DNA from: an uncultured Desulfuromonas sp.
GTDB lineage: Bacteria; Desulfobacterota; Desulfuromonadia; Desulfuromonadales; Desulfuromonadaceae
Direction: 5' to 3'
Assembly: GCF_963678835.1 (NCBI RefSeq)
Contig: NZ_OY787470.1
Location: forward strand, 372,001 to 436,000
DNA: 64,000 nucleotides
Under the pieces are notes generated by a model. The model was not told the DNA's origin. It saw nothing but the letters and a program-made list of their open reading frames with translations, and ran no database searches. Below, piece after piece: positions 35,249 through 45,200 of this stretch (positions are counted from its first letter, which is position 1; every line of letters starts with the position of its first letter). Both the position numbers and the translations under genes were made by a program.

Positions 35249-35518
35249 ATGAGCGTAGGCGTATATAGTAGTTCACTTGGCCTATGGTCGTTTAAATTGA
35301 GCGGAATTCAACTTCATAAATTAGTTGACGTTTCAAGCGGGCTCGGAGGCATTATATCTTATATGATTGCTACAGCGCATTTTATCATATTTGGCTATTG
35401 GATTGGCTGGAGGTGGCCAAGTTTTCGGCCACGCAAAAGGCTTATAAAGAGCGTTTTAGCAAGGTATGGATTAAATATTGTAATTGGTCTGCCGATTGCT
35501 ATATTTGGACTGTCATGA
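35249..35518 (+). CDS. Small membrane protein, possibly 5'-truncated
   Basis: 89 residues with two hydrophobic segments (about 32-53 and 73-88). The reading frame stays open upstream to near 35165 and encodes plausible protein (YTIYRPDNSAVAFLGWLPEV), so the true gene may have begun earlier and lost its start to the adjacent RAYT. No ribosome site is obvious. Function unknown. Confidence 0.45.
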   Translation: MSVGVYSSSLGLWSFKLSGIQLHKLVDVSSGLGGIISYMIATAHFIIFGYWIGWRWPSFRPRKRLIKSVLARYGLNIVIGLPIAIFGLS

Positions 35519-35594
35519 TTTCTACACGTAGCTAACGCCGATTTCGCTTCTTTGGCTGGCTAGCTGAGACGTTTTCAAATAGGGGTGAGCAAAG

Positions 35595-35870
35595 ATGTCT
35601 GAGGAAAATCTAAGCCAAGAAGCATCCTTAACGTTGCCTGTGGGCCACCTACTTATTATTTGGAATATTTTGTCGAGCAAACTTTCAGGTTCGCCGTTAA
35701 ACGATGAGTTTACGGGAGAAGAAAAAAGGGCAATATGGGCTCTTGAAGATCTATGTGAAAATGAGCTTCTTAATAATGGCATTACGGCTAAGACAGAGAA
35801 AGAGTGGAATCAAATAATAGATCGAGCAACTGAATTTGTTAAAACCATACCGGCGGAATTTTTAGATTAA
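35595..35870 (+). CDS. Small soluble hypothetical protein
   Basis: 91 residues, acidic, mostly helical, ATG behind AGGGGTGAGC. It resembles nothing I can name. Its size, AT-rich composition and position among mobile sequences fit an accessory gene or former cassette, but no attC core was found on either side. Confidence 0.55.
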   Translation: MSEENLSQEASLTLPVGHLLIIWNILSSKLSGSPLNDEFTGEEKRAIWALEDLCENELLNNGITAKTEKEWNQIIDRATEFVKTIPAEFLD

Positions 35871-36021
35871 TGTATCGGAGTAAATGGGGGACGTATTGGT
35901 AAATTTTTATATTATTAGTCCTTCTTTACTAATATCATGATTACATAGACTGACTGGGACCTTGCAAAACATCATTGTTATGGAAAGTGAACATCGCACT
36001 CTTTGATGGTGGTGGCAACTT

Positions 36022-36105
36022 AAGAGGGATTTTGTAAGCGAGACGGACGCATTTTCGGTTTGCGTCATTGAAGAGACCCCGGATAGGATGTTTTCAACAT
36101 CCTGC
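36022..36105 (-). repeat. Palindromic dispersed repeat, copy D (partial)
   Basis: On the minus strand: GCAGGATGTTGAAAACATCC...CAATGACGCAAACCGAAAATGCG...TTACAAAATC, matching the left two thirds of copy A. It abuts the second MITE-like element directly. Confidence 0.65.
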
Positions 36106-36263
36106 GAGTGCTCTGTCAATGCTAAAATTCGAGTGAATGGCACAGCATCGCACCATTTACACAAGGCGCGAAATCGCCGAAGTGGCCACTCCACGTCAAA
36201 ATTTTGCAACGCAGTGAGAATGGTGCGGGGCCTGACCCGAAGATTTTGTGTTGTCAGAGCGCT
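36106..36263. repeat. MITE-like element, copy 2
   Basis: Inverted relative to the copy at 22172 and about 75% identical by eye. Ends are GAGTGCTCTGTCAATGCTAA and, on the other strand, AGCGCTCTGACAACACAAAA. Shared interior blocks include GTGGCCACTTCGGCGATTTC when read on the minus strand. About 225 bases of unassigned sequence separate it from the next gene. Confidence 0.65.
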
Positions 36264-36489
36264 AATCAGCTACGTCCCCGCCGCCGCCCTGAAGCACAAA
36301 TCTCAAGAGCTATATCGCGGGGCTCGGAGTCGCCCGCAGCGCGTTGCTCAACCTGCTGCACCTGTTTTTTTCTCAAGCTGTTTTCACAAAAAGAATTGCC
36401 GGTTTCTCAGGGGGGCCGTATGACTCTGACGAACGGCCGGTTGTTGACCGGACGACAGGTGGAGGCCTGTTGGGGAGGGAGGCCAAGAG

Positions 36490-37608
36490 ATGAATTGCAG
36501 AGCGGAAAGAAAGAACCGATTTATGTTGTTAGAAAAATGGTGGCAGACAGCTGCCGGCCGATTTGCACAGCGTATGCTTATGGCTTTTTTGCTGATCGGT
36601 TATTGTCAGAGTGCCGGAGTGGCGGCAGGCACCTTGCACATGCGGACGTATGACATTATCGATCCGCAGATGGGGATATCCGCCTTTCGGGTGCTGGCCC
36701 CGCAGGGCTGGCAGCTGCGGGGCGGGTTGACCTGGAGCTCCGCCCTGGCCAATCTGGTGACAGCGGATGTCGCCATCACCGCGCCGGATAACTCGGCCGG
36801 ATTTTACATTCATCCCTCCCCCATGTATATCAGCGGACAGATCGAGTCTCAGTGGCCTGCCGGGCAGCTTTATCTCGGTATGATCGTCACGCCGATTCCG
36901 AATAGTCCGACAGAGTTTCTGCAACAGCTGGTGTTGCCGCAACAACGGCCAAATGCTCGCAATCTCCGCTTGGTTGAGCAGGAGGATCTGTCCGATTGGG
37001 CTGCCGGGGTTGCTGCAACGCAACCGGGTGGGATCCAGGGCTACGGCACCCGTTCCCGGTTTGCCTACACGGAAAATGGCCGAAATTGGGAGGAGGATTT
37101 CTATTGCGTGGTGCTCGTTTCTGCCGGGCAGAACCTGTTCTGGCTGGCGGATCGGAACCTTTCGGTTCGGGCCGAGACCGGGAAGCTGGACGCGCTGAAA
37201 CCGTTGGCCGGCGCTTTTGTCAATTCGTTCCGGGTGAAGAAAAACTGGTACGCACGTTTTACCAAAGCCCAGCAGCAGTGGATCGCCGCCCAGCAACAGG
37301 GGATTGCCGATGCTGGAGCCCTGAGCCGGGCGATCAGTCGTAGCAATGATCAGTTCAACCTGGACCTGATGCAGTCCTGGAACGCTCGGCAGCAGGCTGA
37401 AGATCGTGCCAGCCGCGAGTTTAGCGAATATATTCGCGATTCGGAGAACTATTATGATCCGGTCAACGAAATGCAGGTTGAGCTGCCCGGCGGCTATCAG
37501 AAGGCCTGGACTAATAATCAGGGCGAGTACCAGCTGTCGGATGTGCCCGGATACAACCCGAATCTCAATTCCAATCTGAACTGGGAAGAGATCCGCCCGA
37601 TCCGTTGA
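36490..37608 (+). CDS. Exported protein of unknown function
   Basis: 372 residues; GGGAGG lies about ten bases before the ATG. The N-terminus is long and basic, followed by a hydrophobic signal-type segment (about 29-46, MLMAFLLIGYCQSAGVAA). The mature protein has a lipocalin- or PsbP-like start (GISAFRVLAPQGWQLRGG) and a helical, glutamine-rich region (FTKAQQQWIAAQQQGIADAG). It ends in a segment with tyrosines and prolines, YYDPVNEMQVELPGGYQKAW. Family not named. GC-rich like the core genome, so it may mark the end of the accessory region. Confidence 0.7.
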   Translation: MNCRAERKNRFMLLEKWWQTAAGRFAQRMLMAFLLIGYCQSAGVAAGTLHMRTYDIIDPQMGISAFRVLAPQGWQLRGGLTWSSALANLVTADVAITAPDNSAGFYIHPSPMYISGQIESQWPAGQLYLGMIVTPIPNSPTEFLQQLVLPQQRPNARNLRLVEQEDLSDWAAGVAATQPGGIQGYGTRSRFAYTENGRNWEEDFYCVVLVSAGQNLFWLADRNLSVRAETGKLDALKPLAGAFVNSFRVKKNWYARFTKAQQQWIAAQQQGIADAGALSRAISRSNDQFNLDLMQSWNARQQAEDRASREFSEYIRDSENYYDPVNEMQVELPGGYQKAWTNNQGEYQLSDVPGYNPNLNSNLNWEEIRPIR

Positions 37609-37635
37609 CGAGCGCTGCCGTTCCAAATGTGGTTT

Positions 37636-37771
37636 AGCAGGCTGTTGAAAAACAGCCTGTGGAGCCCATGGGCGGGCGTTCAAAATCAAGGACAGGTTTT
37701 CAAGCCCTTGATTTTGTGAGCAAGACGGAAATCACATTTTCGGCTGGCGTGGTTGTGGATTTTTCCATGTT
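37636..37771 (-). repeat. Palindromic dispersed repeat, copy E
   Basis: Minus-strand copy with both ends and the inner AAATCAAGG hairpin; the right end on the plus strand begins AGCAGGCTGTTGAAAAACAG. It lies between two genes in the same direction and could act as a transcriptional hairpin. Confidence 0.7.
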
Positions 37772-37895
37772 CAAAACGGAAAAATTTAGGATAAGTTGTC
37801 TTTATTAGCACAGCATGGACAGAGAACTAGGCCCTAATAAGTACATTTACATTACTTTTTTTCGCGCTGCAATGAGTCTAAAATTGGAAAGAAAA

Positions 37896-38621
37896 ATGGA
37901 GAGTAATCGTTCTAAAAAAGCAGGAGTTGATCGATCTCATGACCGATCCTTCATAGAGAAGATAGCTTTTGCTTCAGGCCATTTTGTAATTGTCCTGATT
38001 TGTCTTTGGCTTGTTTTTTATTCGGGGAGTACAAAAATAAGCAGTCTGTTTGGTGCTGACTGGGCGCTTTCTGATTTAACAAGATCATATATTTTACTCG
38101 CATGTGCTTTTTTATACTGGGCGCGACACTTAATTACCTTATTTTATCTGTTGGACCGCAAAGTTGAATGGTCAGAGGTCTTGGGCTTACTTTGTTTTAT
38201 GGCTCTGTTAGAGATTGGTTTGTTGCTTGTCGGTGGTGGCGCGTTTAGAGACGAGGCCATAGGTTTGGGTTGGCGTGATACTCTCGCGGTTGTTTTATTA
38301 TTATTGGGTTCTTTTTTGAACAGTTACTCTGAATTGCAACGTAAATGGTGGAAGAAAGATCCAATAAATAAAGGCCATTGTTACACAAAGGGATTGTTTA
38401 AATATTCAATACATATGAACTATTTTGGCGACACGGTCATGTTCACGGGGTGGTGTTTATTCACGTCCTGCGTATGGACACTTGCTGTGCCACTGATAAT
38501 GGCAGGTCTGTTCATTTTTTATCATATTCCTGGACTCGATTCTTATCTTGCTGGACGCTATGGAAAGGAATTTGAGTTATATTCAGATAGGACCAAAAAA
38601 TTTATTCCATTTTTATACTGA
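37896..38621 (+). CDS. Membrane protein of the DUF1295 / isoprenylcysteine methyltransferase-like superfamily
   Basis: 241 residues from ATG 37896 (GGAAAG upstream; earlier in-frame ATGs at 37815 and 37872 are possible). Six or so hydrophobic segments. The C-terminal half has KGLFKYSIHMNYFGDTVMFT and ends FELYSDRTKKFIPFLY, which matches the GLWxYSRHPNYFGE...T..FIP pattern of DUF1295 and steroid-5-alpha-reductase-like proteins. Substrate unknown. AT-rich relative to neighbours, flanked by palindromic repeats on both sides, so it may be a recent insertion. Confidence 0.7.
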   Translation: MESNRSKKAGVDRSHDRSFIEKIAFASGHFVIVLICLWLVFYSGSTKISSLFGADWALSDLTRSYILLACAFLYWARHLITLFYLLDRKVEWSEVLGLLCFMALLEIGLLLVGGGAFRDEAIGLGWRDTLAVVLLLLGSFLNSYSELQRKWWKKDPINKGHCYTKGLFKYSIHMNYFGDTVMFTGWCLFTSCVWTLAVPLIMAGLFIFYHIPGLDSYLAGRYGKEFELYSDRTKKFIPFLY

Positions 38622-38730
38622 AATGGGGCGCGAATCAAAAATAGGCGATTTGCCTGAGAGGGCTATTGAAACCACCGCTAAAAAACACGCGGCTGATTTG
38701 CAGCGTTCTCCGCTCGCTATGCCACTGGAG

Positions 38731-38763
38731 AACGGGCCGCGGGCTGAACACCTGCGGCCCGTT
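38731..38763 (+). terminator. GC-rich hairpin after the DUF1295-like gene
   Basis: AACGGGCCGC pairs perfectly with GCGGCCCGTT around a 13-base loop. No T run follows, so termination is uncertain. Confidence 0.45.
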
Positions 38764-38802
38764 ATGTATCAAGAAATGGTGAGTAATTTACTGATCCGTT
38801 TT

Positions 38803-38957
38803 AGCAAGATGTTGAAACAGCCCTATCCGGGAGCTTTGCAGCGACGCAAGCCGAAAATGCGATTTCCTTCTTGCTTACAAAATTAAGCAGTTAGAAAAAC
38901 GTCATTGAAGTTCTGTCGCTCGTCCATGGACTCCGCAGACTGTTTTCTAACAGCCAG
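38803..38957 (+). repeat. Palindromic dispersed repeat, copy F
   Basis: Full-length but diverged: starts AGCAAGATGTTGAAACAG, keeps AAGCCGAAAATGCGATTTCC and ends TGTTTTCTAACAGCCAGATA. Inner hairpin lost. Confidence 0.65.
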
Positions 38958-38981
38958 ATAGGGTCAGCATTTGGGCCGATA

Positions 38982-39452
38982 TTACCCCAAGGCCTGAACC
39001 GGGCAGCCGTCCACACACCTGCGACAACCGGAACACGCATTGATGTTGATGACGGCATACTCACCAACACTGATGGCGTTGGTTGGACATTCATTTGTAC
39101 AGGCACCGCACGCCACACATTCGTCAGTGTACACGGTGGGCGCAATGATCTCCGTTCCCTCTTCGATGGCTTCAACAGGACATTCCGCATCGCAGACTTG
39201 GCAACCGATGCAGAGGGTGGCATTGACGACGCAGGTGTCATTGCCCTCTACGATGGCATTGGTCGGACAGGCATCGACGCAGGCTTGGCAATTTATACAC
39301 ACCTCCGAATCAATCCGGCGACGGTTATTACCGGTCTGCACCCAGGCTCGACTGGGTGTTTTCATCAGAGCCACGAGCCCGGCTGTTAAAACCGGGACAC
39401 GAATCAGGAACTGCCTGCGCTTGGAACTGATTTTTTCTTTTTCCCCCGTCAT
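38982..39452 (-). CDS. Tat-exported polyferredoxin with four [4Fe-4S] sites
   Basis: 156 residues from ATG 39452 behind AAAGGAGG. SSKRRQFL followed by a hydrophobic stretch is a twin-arginine signal, so folded export is expected and tatABC is in this window. Four CX2CX2CX3CP motifs follow (CINCQACVDACP, CIGCQVCDAECP, CVACGACTNECP, CSGCRRCVDGCP), each fit for a cubane cluster. It would carry electrons in the periplasm or at the membrane. No catalytic partner is adjacent, which is unusual for such a subunit. Confidence 0.85.
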   Translation of the reverse strand: MTGEKEKISSKRRQFLIRVPVLTAGLVALMKTPSRAWVQTGNNRRRIDSEVCINCQACVDACPTNAIVEGNDTCVVNATLCIGCQVCDAECPVEAIEEGTEIIAPTVYTDECVACGACTNECPTNAISVGEYAVININACSGCRRCVDGCPVQALG

Positions 39453-39495
39453 GGAAACCTCCTTTGTCAAATGCCCTGAGTAAAGCGCATCAGCG

Positions 39496-40821
39496 CTACA
39501 AAACTAACTCCTGTCCATTAAGCAGTAGTTGGTTGTCTTTGATCTCAGCCTGATGGACGAGCTTTCCTTCCTGTTGCTCGAACACGCCTGTTTGCATCCC
39601 TTCAAACAGGGGTACGAGCAGACTTTGTTGGTCCGGGACTAATCCCTCGGGCAAGCTCAGGTTGGAGGTAAAAGAAAACACGTCCACCAGTGTTTGCGGC
39701 TGTTGTGCGATTGTCGCGAAGTCCGCCAGGGTCATATCTTTTTTCAGTGCAATGGCAAGGTCACCATCCACGTCCCCTTCAGACAAGCCGACATGCAGAT
39801 CCGTGATCTCGATTTGCAGGTCTTTTGTTAACAGTTTTTCCACTTGCGGGAGCAGGCCCAGTCCGATCATGGGGAGCTGTTGTTGCATGATTTCTTCAAT
39901 TTTCTCAGGGTCATTCTGTGAGGCGGAAATGTTGGTCATCAAATCGCTGATCATGCTGATGTAGCTATCGTAGAGATTTTGTAGACTTTCGGAATCCAGT
40001 TGATTGATGCCAACATTGACGTTGAGGTTGTTGATCTCTTCGTCGTCGGTAACGATTTTGTCGACACTGTACGTGGTGGTCGTTGATAGTCTCTGGCTTT
40101 CTTCATTGTAATCCGTTGTCGATGTCACTTTGAGAGTCGAGACGTCCATAATGGCGTTTTGATCGCCAGCATAAACGCTGATCTGATCAACGGATATGGA
40201 TGCGTCGCCGTCCATAATCATCGTTGAGTACACGTCGATATCGGAGGTAACGGAACACCCTTTGAGGTCGAGGACGTCGGCAATGGAAAAGCCATCAAAA
40301 GAGCCATTTGCCAGAAGGTGTTTGCCGGAGCGGTCTGTTTTAATGTCAAGAGTTGCGGGGCTGACCACAAAGTGATCTTCATCCGCATCAAACTCAAAAG
40401 CGGCCAGGGTCAGAGTGGTTGAAAGACCACTGAAAATGTTGAACTGGCTGGTGATGGTGAGCGGGTCAACACCCTCCAGGGCTTCATTGATAAAGTCGTT
40501 GTACCAGCTATTTTGTGTCAAACTGGCTGTTGAGGTGACGCCCAGAATGCTGTGCTTGGCTTTTTCATTGATGATAATCGTTTGAACCTCATTGACGTCA
40601 GGCCACTGGGTAAAGGTGATTTTAAATTCGATTTCAGACGTACCGAATCCGCGCTCATACCGGGTAATTTCAAAGGTCGGGGAATAGGGTTGCGACTCGT
40701 ACAGTTCATTGGCCTTGTCGACTTGACTACGGAGGATTTTCTCCATCATCAGGCCGTTGACAAAGGGTGCGGCAATAAGGAGGGCGATCAGAACCACTGC
40801 GCCTGCAAGAGCTTTTTTCAT
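39496..40821 (-). CDS. DUF945 (YdgA-like) membrane-anchored protein
   Basis: 441 residues. A single N-terminal membrane segment (AGAVVLIALLIAAPFVNGLMM, about 6-26) anchors a long periplasmic part made of repeated beta strands. YERGFGTSEIEF near residue 55 and the overall length fit DUF945/YdgA proteins, whose role is uncertain. It reads toward the polyferredoxin gene 44 bases away, so the two may form a transcription unit. Confidence 0.8.
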   Translation of the reverse strand: MKKALAGAVVLIALLIAAPFVNGLMMEKILRSQVDKANELYESQPYSPTFEITRYERGFGTSEIEFKITFTQWPDVNEVQTIIINEKAKHSILGVTSTASLTQNSWYNDFINEALEGVDPLTITSQFNIFSGLSTTLTLAAFEFDADEDHFVVSPATLDIKTDRSGKHLLANGSFDGFSIADVLDLKGCSVTSDIDVYSTMIMDGDASISVDQISVYAGDQNAIMDVSTLKVTSTTDYNEESQRLSTTTTYSVDKIVTDDEEINNLNVNVGINQLDSESLQNLYDSYISMISDLMTNISASQNDPEKIEEIMQQQLPMIGLGLLPQVEKLLTKDLQIEITDLHVGLSEGDVDGDLAIALKKDMTLADFATIAQQPQTLVDVFSFTSNLSLPEGLVPDQQSLLVPLFEGMQTGVFEQQEGKLVHQAEIKDNQLLLNGQELVL

Positions 40822-41171
40822 TGTTTTCCCGTTCGTGTATTGTGGTTAAAAAGAGAGGATGGTGAGAGTCCAGCCAGAGATTGTTCCCCATTGTTTGGAG
40901 TGAACTCGTGACGGTTGCCACCAGTACGCGATAAATCGTATGCACAGAGAGCTTAGCATACGCTTGTCTGGTTTGTTTGGCAATCCTAATAGCCTAAAGC
41001 TAATTAATTTTACGCGTGTCTATTGTTGAGGTTTTGAGTGGATAAAAGAGCGAAACCATTCAGTTCAGCCGGGTGCTGACAGCCACATTTTTTGCCACCA
41101 CCCCGCCAATAAATGTTAATCTTCACGTCATCTTTAGAACTGAAAACAACCCTTATTTGATAGAGGATTGC
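40822..41171. other. Divergent intergenic region before mtnA
   Basis: 350 bases between the DUF945 gene and mtnA. Must contain promoters for both directions. No clear promoter, hairpin or repeat recognised; a short AT-rich stretch (CTAATAGCCTAAAGCTAATT, 40987-41006) is the only notable block. Confidence 0.45.
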
Positions 41172-42218
41172 ATGCCGATAAAACCCATTAAATTTGAAAA
41201 CGGCGTTTGCCGGATGATTGATCAACGCCTGCTTCCGGCGCAAGAGGTGTGGCTGGACTACCGTGATTACCGCAGCGTGGCGGAAGCCATTCAAACCATG
41301 GTGGTGCGCGGCGCTCCGGCTATTGGGGTGGCTGCCGCGTTTGGGGCGGCCTTTGCTGCGGCTGAGATTGAGGCGGAGGACTTCGCCGCATTTGAGCCGC
41401 AATTTGAGGCGTGTTGTGCGGTCTTGGCGGCAACTCGCCCGACAGCGGTGAATCTGTTTTGGGCGTTGGATCGGATGAAATCCGTGGCGAAGGCCAACCA
41501 GCAATTGTCCTTGCCGGACCTGCGTCAGGTGCTGCTCGACGAAGCTCTGACCATTGCTGAAGACGATGATCAGATCAACCGCGCCATGGGGGCGCATGGC
41601 CAGGTGCTGCTTCCCAACAAAGCCAACATCCTCACGCATTGCAATGCCGGGGCGTTGGCCACGGGGGGCTATGGGACGGCGCTGGGCGTGATTCGCGCTG
41701 CGGTGGAAGCGGGCAAGCAGATTGAGGTGTTTGCCGATGAAACGCGGCCGTTCTGGCAGGGGGCACGTTTGACGGCCTGGGAGCTGATGCAGGATGATAT
41801 CCCAGTGACGGTGATCTGCGATAACATGGCCGGCTATTTGATGCAGCAGGGCCGGGTGGATGCGGTGATTGTTGGCGCGGATCGCATTACCGCCAACGGC
41901 GATGTGGCCAACAAGATCGGCACCTACACCGTGGCGGTGCTGGCCAAGGAGCATGGCATTCCGTTTTACGTGGCTGCCCCCATGTCGACCATCGACCTGA
42001 GTTTGTCGGACGGCTCGCAAATTCCCATTGAGGAGCGCGATCCGCGTGAGGTAACACATTGCGGTGATACCCAACTGGCTCCAGACGGCGTCAAAGTGTA
42101 TAACCCGGCGTTTGATGTGACTCCCTCCCATCTGGTGGCGGCCATCATCACGGAACGGGGTGTCGTTCAGGGTGATTATGTCAATGGCTTGAAAGCGCTG
42201 GCACAACAAAGGGGCTGA
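41172..42218 (+). CDS. mtnA: S-methyl-5-thioribose-1-phosphate isomerase
   Basis: 348 residues from ATG 41172 with GAGG upstream; the frame extends 33 codons earlier without support. Signatures: VVRGAPAIGVAAAFG near residue 43, HCNAGALATGGYGTALGV near 156 with the catalytic Cys, VGADRITANGDVANKIGTY near 235 with the catalytic Asp. It converts methylthioribose-1-phosphate to the ribulose form in methionine salvage. An eIF2B-like paralogue is less likely given all active-site residues are present. glnE starts one base after the stop. Confidence 0.93.
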   Translation: MPIKPIKFENGVCRMIDQRLLPAQEVWLDYRDYRSVAEAIQTMVVRGAPAIGVAAAFGAAFAAAEIEAEDFAAFEPQFEACCAVLAATRPTAVNLFWALDRMKSVAKANQQLSLPDLRQVLLDEALTIAEDDDQINRAMGAHGQVLLPNKANILTHCNAGALATGGYGTALGVIRAAVEAGKQIEVFADETRPFWQGARLTAWELMQDDIPVTVICDNMAGYLMQQGRVDAVIVGADRITANGDVANKIGTYTVAVLAKEHGIPFYVAAPMSTIDLSLSDGSQIPIEERDPREVTHCGDTQLAPDGVKVYNPAFDVTPSHLVAAIITERGVVQGDYVNGLKALAQQRG

Positions 42219-42219
42219 T

Positions 42220-45200
42220 ATGAACGAGCAGATGGAACGATTGGCGACACTGTTGCAGCAGGCTGACGAGGGCAACAAGGAACAACTGTGTGCCTGTATT
42301 ACGGCGATGGGGTTTGCTGAACCGGAACGTAGCGTGACCAATCTGCAATTACTGTTTGAGGTTCTGGACGATGCTGCATTGGTGGCGCGTCAGTCCCAGA
42401 TGGCGTTGACCTGTGGTGATCCTGATTTGGCGCTGAACAATCTCGAACGGTGCAGCAACACCGTGGACCCGCAGCAGTTAGCGCATTGTCTGGCCGAAGA
42501 GACCAGTAACCGTCGGCTGATGGTGATGCTCGGTGCCTCGCCGTTTTTGACCGGAATTTTGTGCCGCGATGCCGAATATTTTACCGATCTGTTCGTTCGT
42601 GGTGAAGTCGACCGCAAAAAAGATGTCGACCTTATGGTCGCCGAGCTGGCGCAGCGCCTTGACCCTGAGACGGACTTTGACTCATTACAGCGCTGTTTGC
42701 GGCGCTACAAATATCGTGAAGTGCTGCGCATCAGTGCCCGCGACCTGAGTGAAACCGCGGATCTCGAAGAAGTGACCGCGGAGCTCTCCAGCCTGGCAGC
42801 TGCGACACTTCGTGTTGCCTGCAGTCATTGTGAACGGCTGTTACAGCAGGAACTGGGGGCACCGCTCCTTGATGAACCGGATGAACAGGGCCGCGAGTTG
42901 GCCACCTTTACCGTGCTCGGCATGGGCAAGTTCGGCGGCTGGGAGCTTAACTTTTCTTCCGATATCGACCTGATCTATTTCTACTCTTCGACTCAGGGCA
43001 CAACCAGCGGTATCACCAATGATAAGGGGGAAACGGAAAACCAGGTCACCCTGCATCAGTATTTTGTCAAGCTGGCCGATATGGTGACCAAAGCCATTGG
43101 CCAGGTGACCGAAGATGGTTATGTCTTTCGCGTTGATCTGGATTTGCGTCCCGAAGGACGCAGCGGCGAGATGGCCTGTTCTTTGCGCGCGGCGGAGACC
43201 TATTACGAAAGCTGGGGACAGAACTGGGAGCGCTCGGCTATGATGAAAGCGCGGCCGGTAGCCGGTGATCTTGATCTTGGTGAGCGTTTGTTATGGGCCC
43301 TGGAGCCGTTTATTTACCGACGTTACCTTGATTACGGCATGATCGAAGATCTCAAGGAGATGAAGCAGAAGATCGACTGCCGACAAGCTCAGCAGCGCGA
43401 TTGCCAGAACAATCTTAAATTGGGGCGTGGCGGCATTCGCGAGATCGAATTTTTCATCCAGGCTCTACAGTTGATCTTTGCCGGAAAAAATCCTCACGTG
43501 CGCCAACGCAGCACCCTTAAGGCCATGGTACTGTTGCGCGAAGCCGGACATTTGAGTGCTGAAGATGCGGCGGCTTTGCGCCAGGCGTATATCTTTTTAC
43601 GCACTGTCGAACACCGCATTCAGGTGGTTCAGGAACGCCAGACCCACAATTTACCCACGGTGGATCGAGATATGCTCTCTCTGGCACGGCGCAGCGGTTT
43701 TGACCGCCAGGATGCCTTTGAGGACCGCCTGCAACAACATCGTGACGACGTGGTGCGCATCTATCGCGAACTGTTTTACGCCGGAGAAGATCAGGCTGAA
43801 GATGTCATCAAACCGCAGGTGCGCGCGTTGCTTGATGATTCCGTCGACAGTGACTATACCAAAGACCTGCTTGAGGAAGCCGGTTTTCAGGATGTGGAAC
43901 AGGGCTTCGAAAGTCTGTGCCGGTTGCGTGAAGGCAAATACGGTTCTCCCATGACCCGGCGGGTGCGTCGTTATTTTCAGCGTATTCTGCCGGTGTTGAT
44001 TCAGGAAATTGTTGACTCTCCCGAACCGGACATGGCTCTGAACAACCTTGAAGAGTTTCTGATGCGGATTCGGGCTCACGGCACGTTTTACGCGCTGATG
44101 GCAGAGAACCACGCCATTGTCCGGTTGTTGATCTCACTGTTCAGCACCAGCAAATTTTTATCGCGGATTTTTATCCAGCGCCCGGAAATTCTCGATTCAC
44201 TGGTGTCGAGCGGTTATGCCGTGGAGTTCAAATCGCTCGAAGTGCTGCGCGATGAGCTGACCGAACAATTGGAGCAGTCGCTGGATTACGAAGACCGCCT
44301 TGACCAACTGCGTCGTTTCCGCAGTGAAGAGTTTTTGCGCATTGCCCTCAACGATCTACGTGGTGATCAATTGCAGGGGCGCACCACCATGCAGCTCAGT
44401 TGTCTGGCTGTCGTCTGTCTCGAAGCGGCGGTGGAGATGGCGCGCAATGAATTGATCCCCCGCTTTGGTCTGCCCTATTGTCCTCTCGAACATGGCTGGA
44501 AAGAAGCCGAGTTTGCCGTGCTCGGCATGGGCAAGCTGGGTGGCATGGAGATCAACTATCACTCCGATCTCGATATCATCTTTATCTACAGCGGGCAGGG
44601 CAAGAACCGCCCGGCCAAAGGCACTGACCCGGATCGATTCAAAGAAATCTCCAATCAGGAATACTTCTCCAAGCTGGCGCAACGGATTATCTCCGTATTG
44701 ACCCTGGCCACCCGCGAGGGGCGGGTTTATGAGATTGATACCCGGCTGCGTCCTTCCGGTAATCAAGGACCGCTGGTCACCAGTTTGACCGCTTACCAGA
44801 ACTACCATGAAGAATCCGCGCAATTGTGGGAGCGCCAGGCACTGACCAAGGCTCAGGTGGTGGTGGGCCCGCCGCAGATCACCGAGCAGATCGAGGCGAT
44901 TAACGACCAGGTGACTTGGGAAAAACCATTGCCCCAGGAACTTAAAGCCGAAATTTACCGACTGCGCAGTCGCATGGAGCGCGAGATCGCCAAAGAGGGC
45001 GAATCACAGTTTAATATCAAGACCGGGCGCGGTGGCATGGTTGATGTTGAGTTTCTTGTTCAGTATCTGCAGCTGATGTATGGCAAGGACGTGCCCGAGA
45101 TTCGTGTCTGTAATACCTTGGCAGCGCTGAACGCTATTGGCGATAAGGGATTGCTGCCTAAAGAGGTCGCCGAGGAACTGGAAAACGGTTATAAATTTTT

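Noticed and set aside
35519-35594. attC site between the two small genes at 35.2-35.9 kb
   Set aside because: AGCTAAC could be an R'' but no GTTRRRY core or pairing arms follow at a suitable distance.
36204-36653. 149-residue ORF overlapping the start of the exported protein gene
   Set aside because: It begins inside the MITE-like element and competes with a frame that has a ribosome site and signal peptide.
36529-37689. 386-residue ORF antisense to the exported protein gene
   Set aside because: Mirror of a GC-rich coding frame; the sense strand has a ribosome site, signal peptide and coherent protein.
41010-42341. 443-residue ORF antisense to mtnA
   Set aside because: mtnA on the plus strand has all active-site residues; the antisense frame has low-complexity His/Arg-rich composition.
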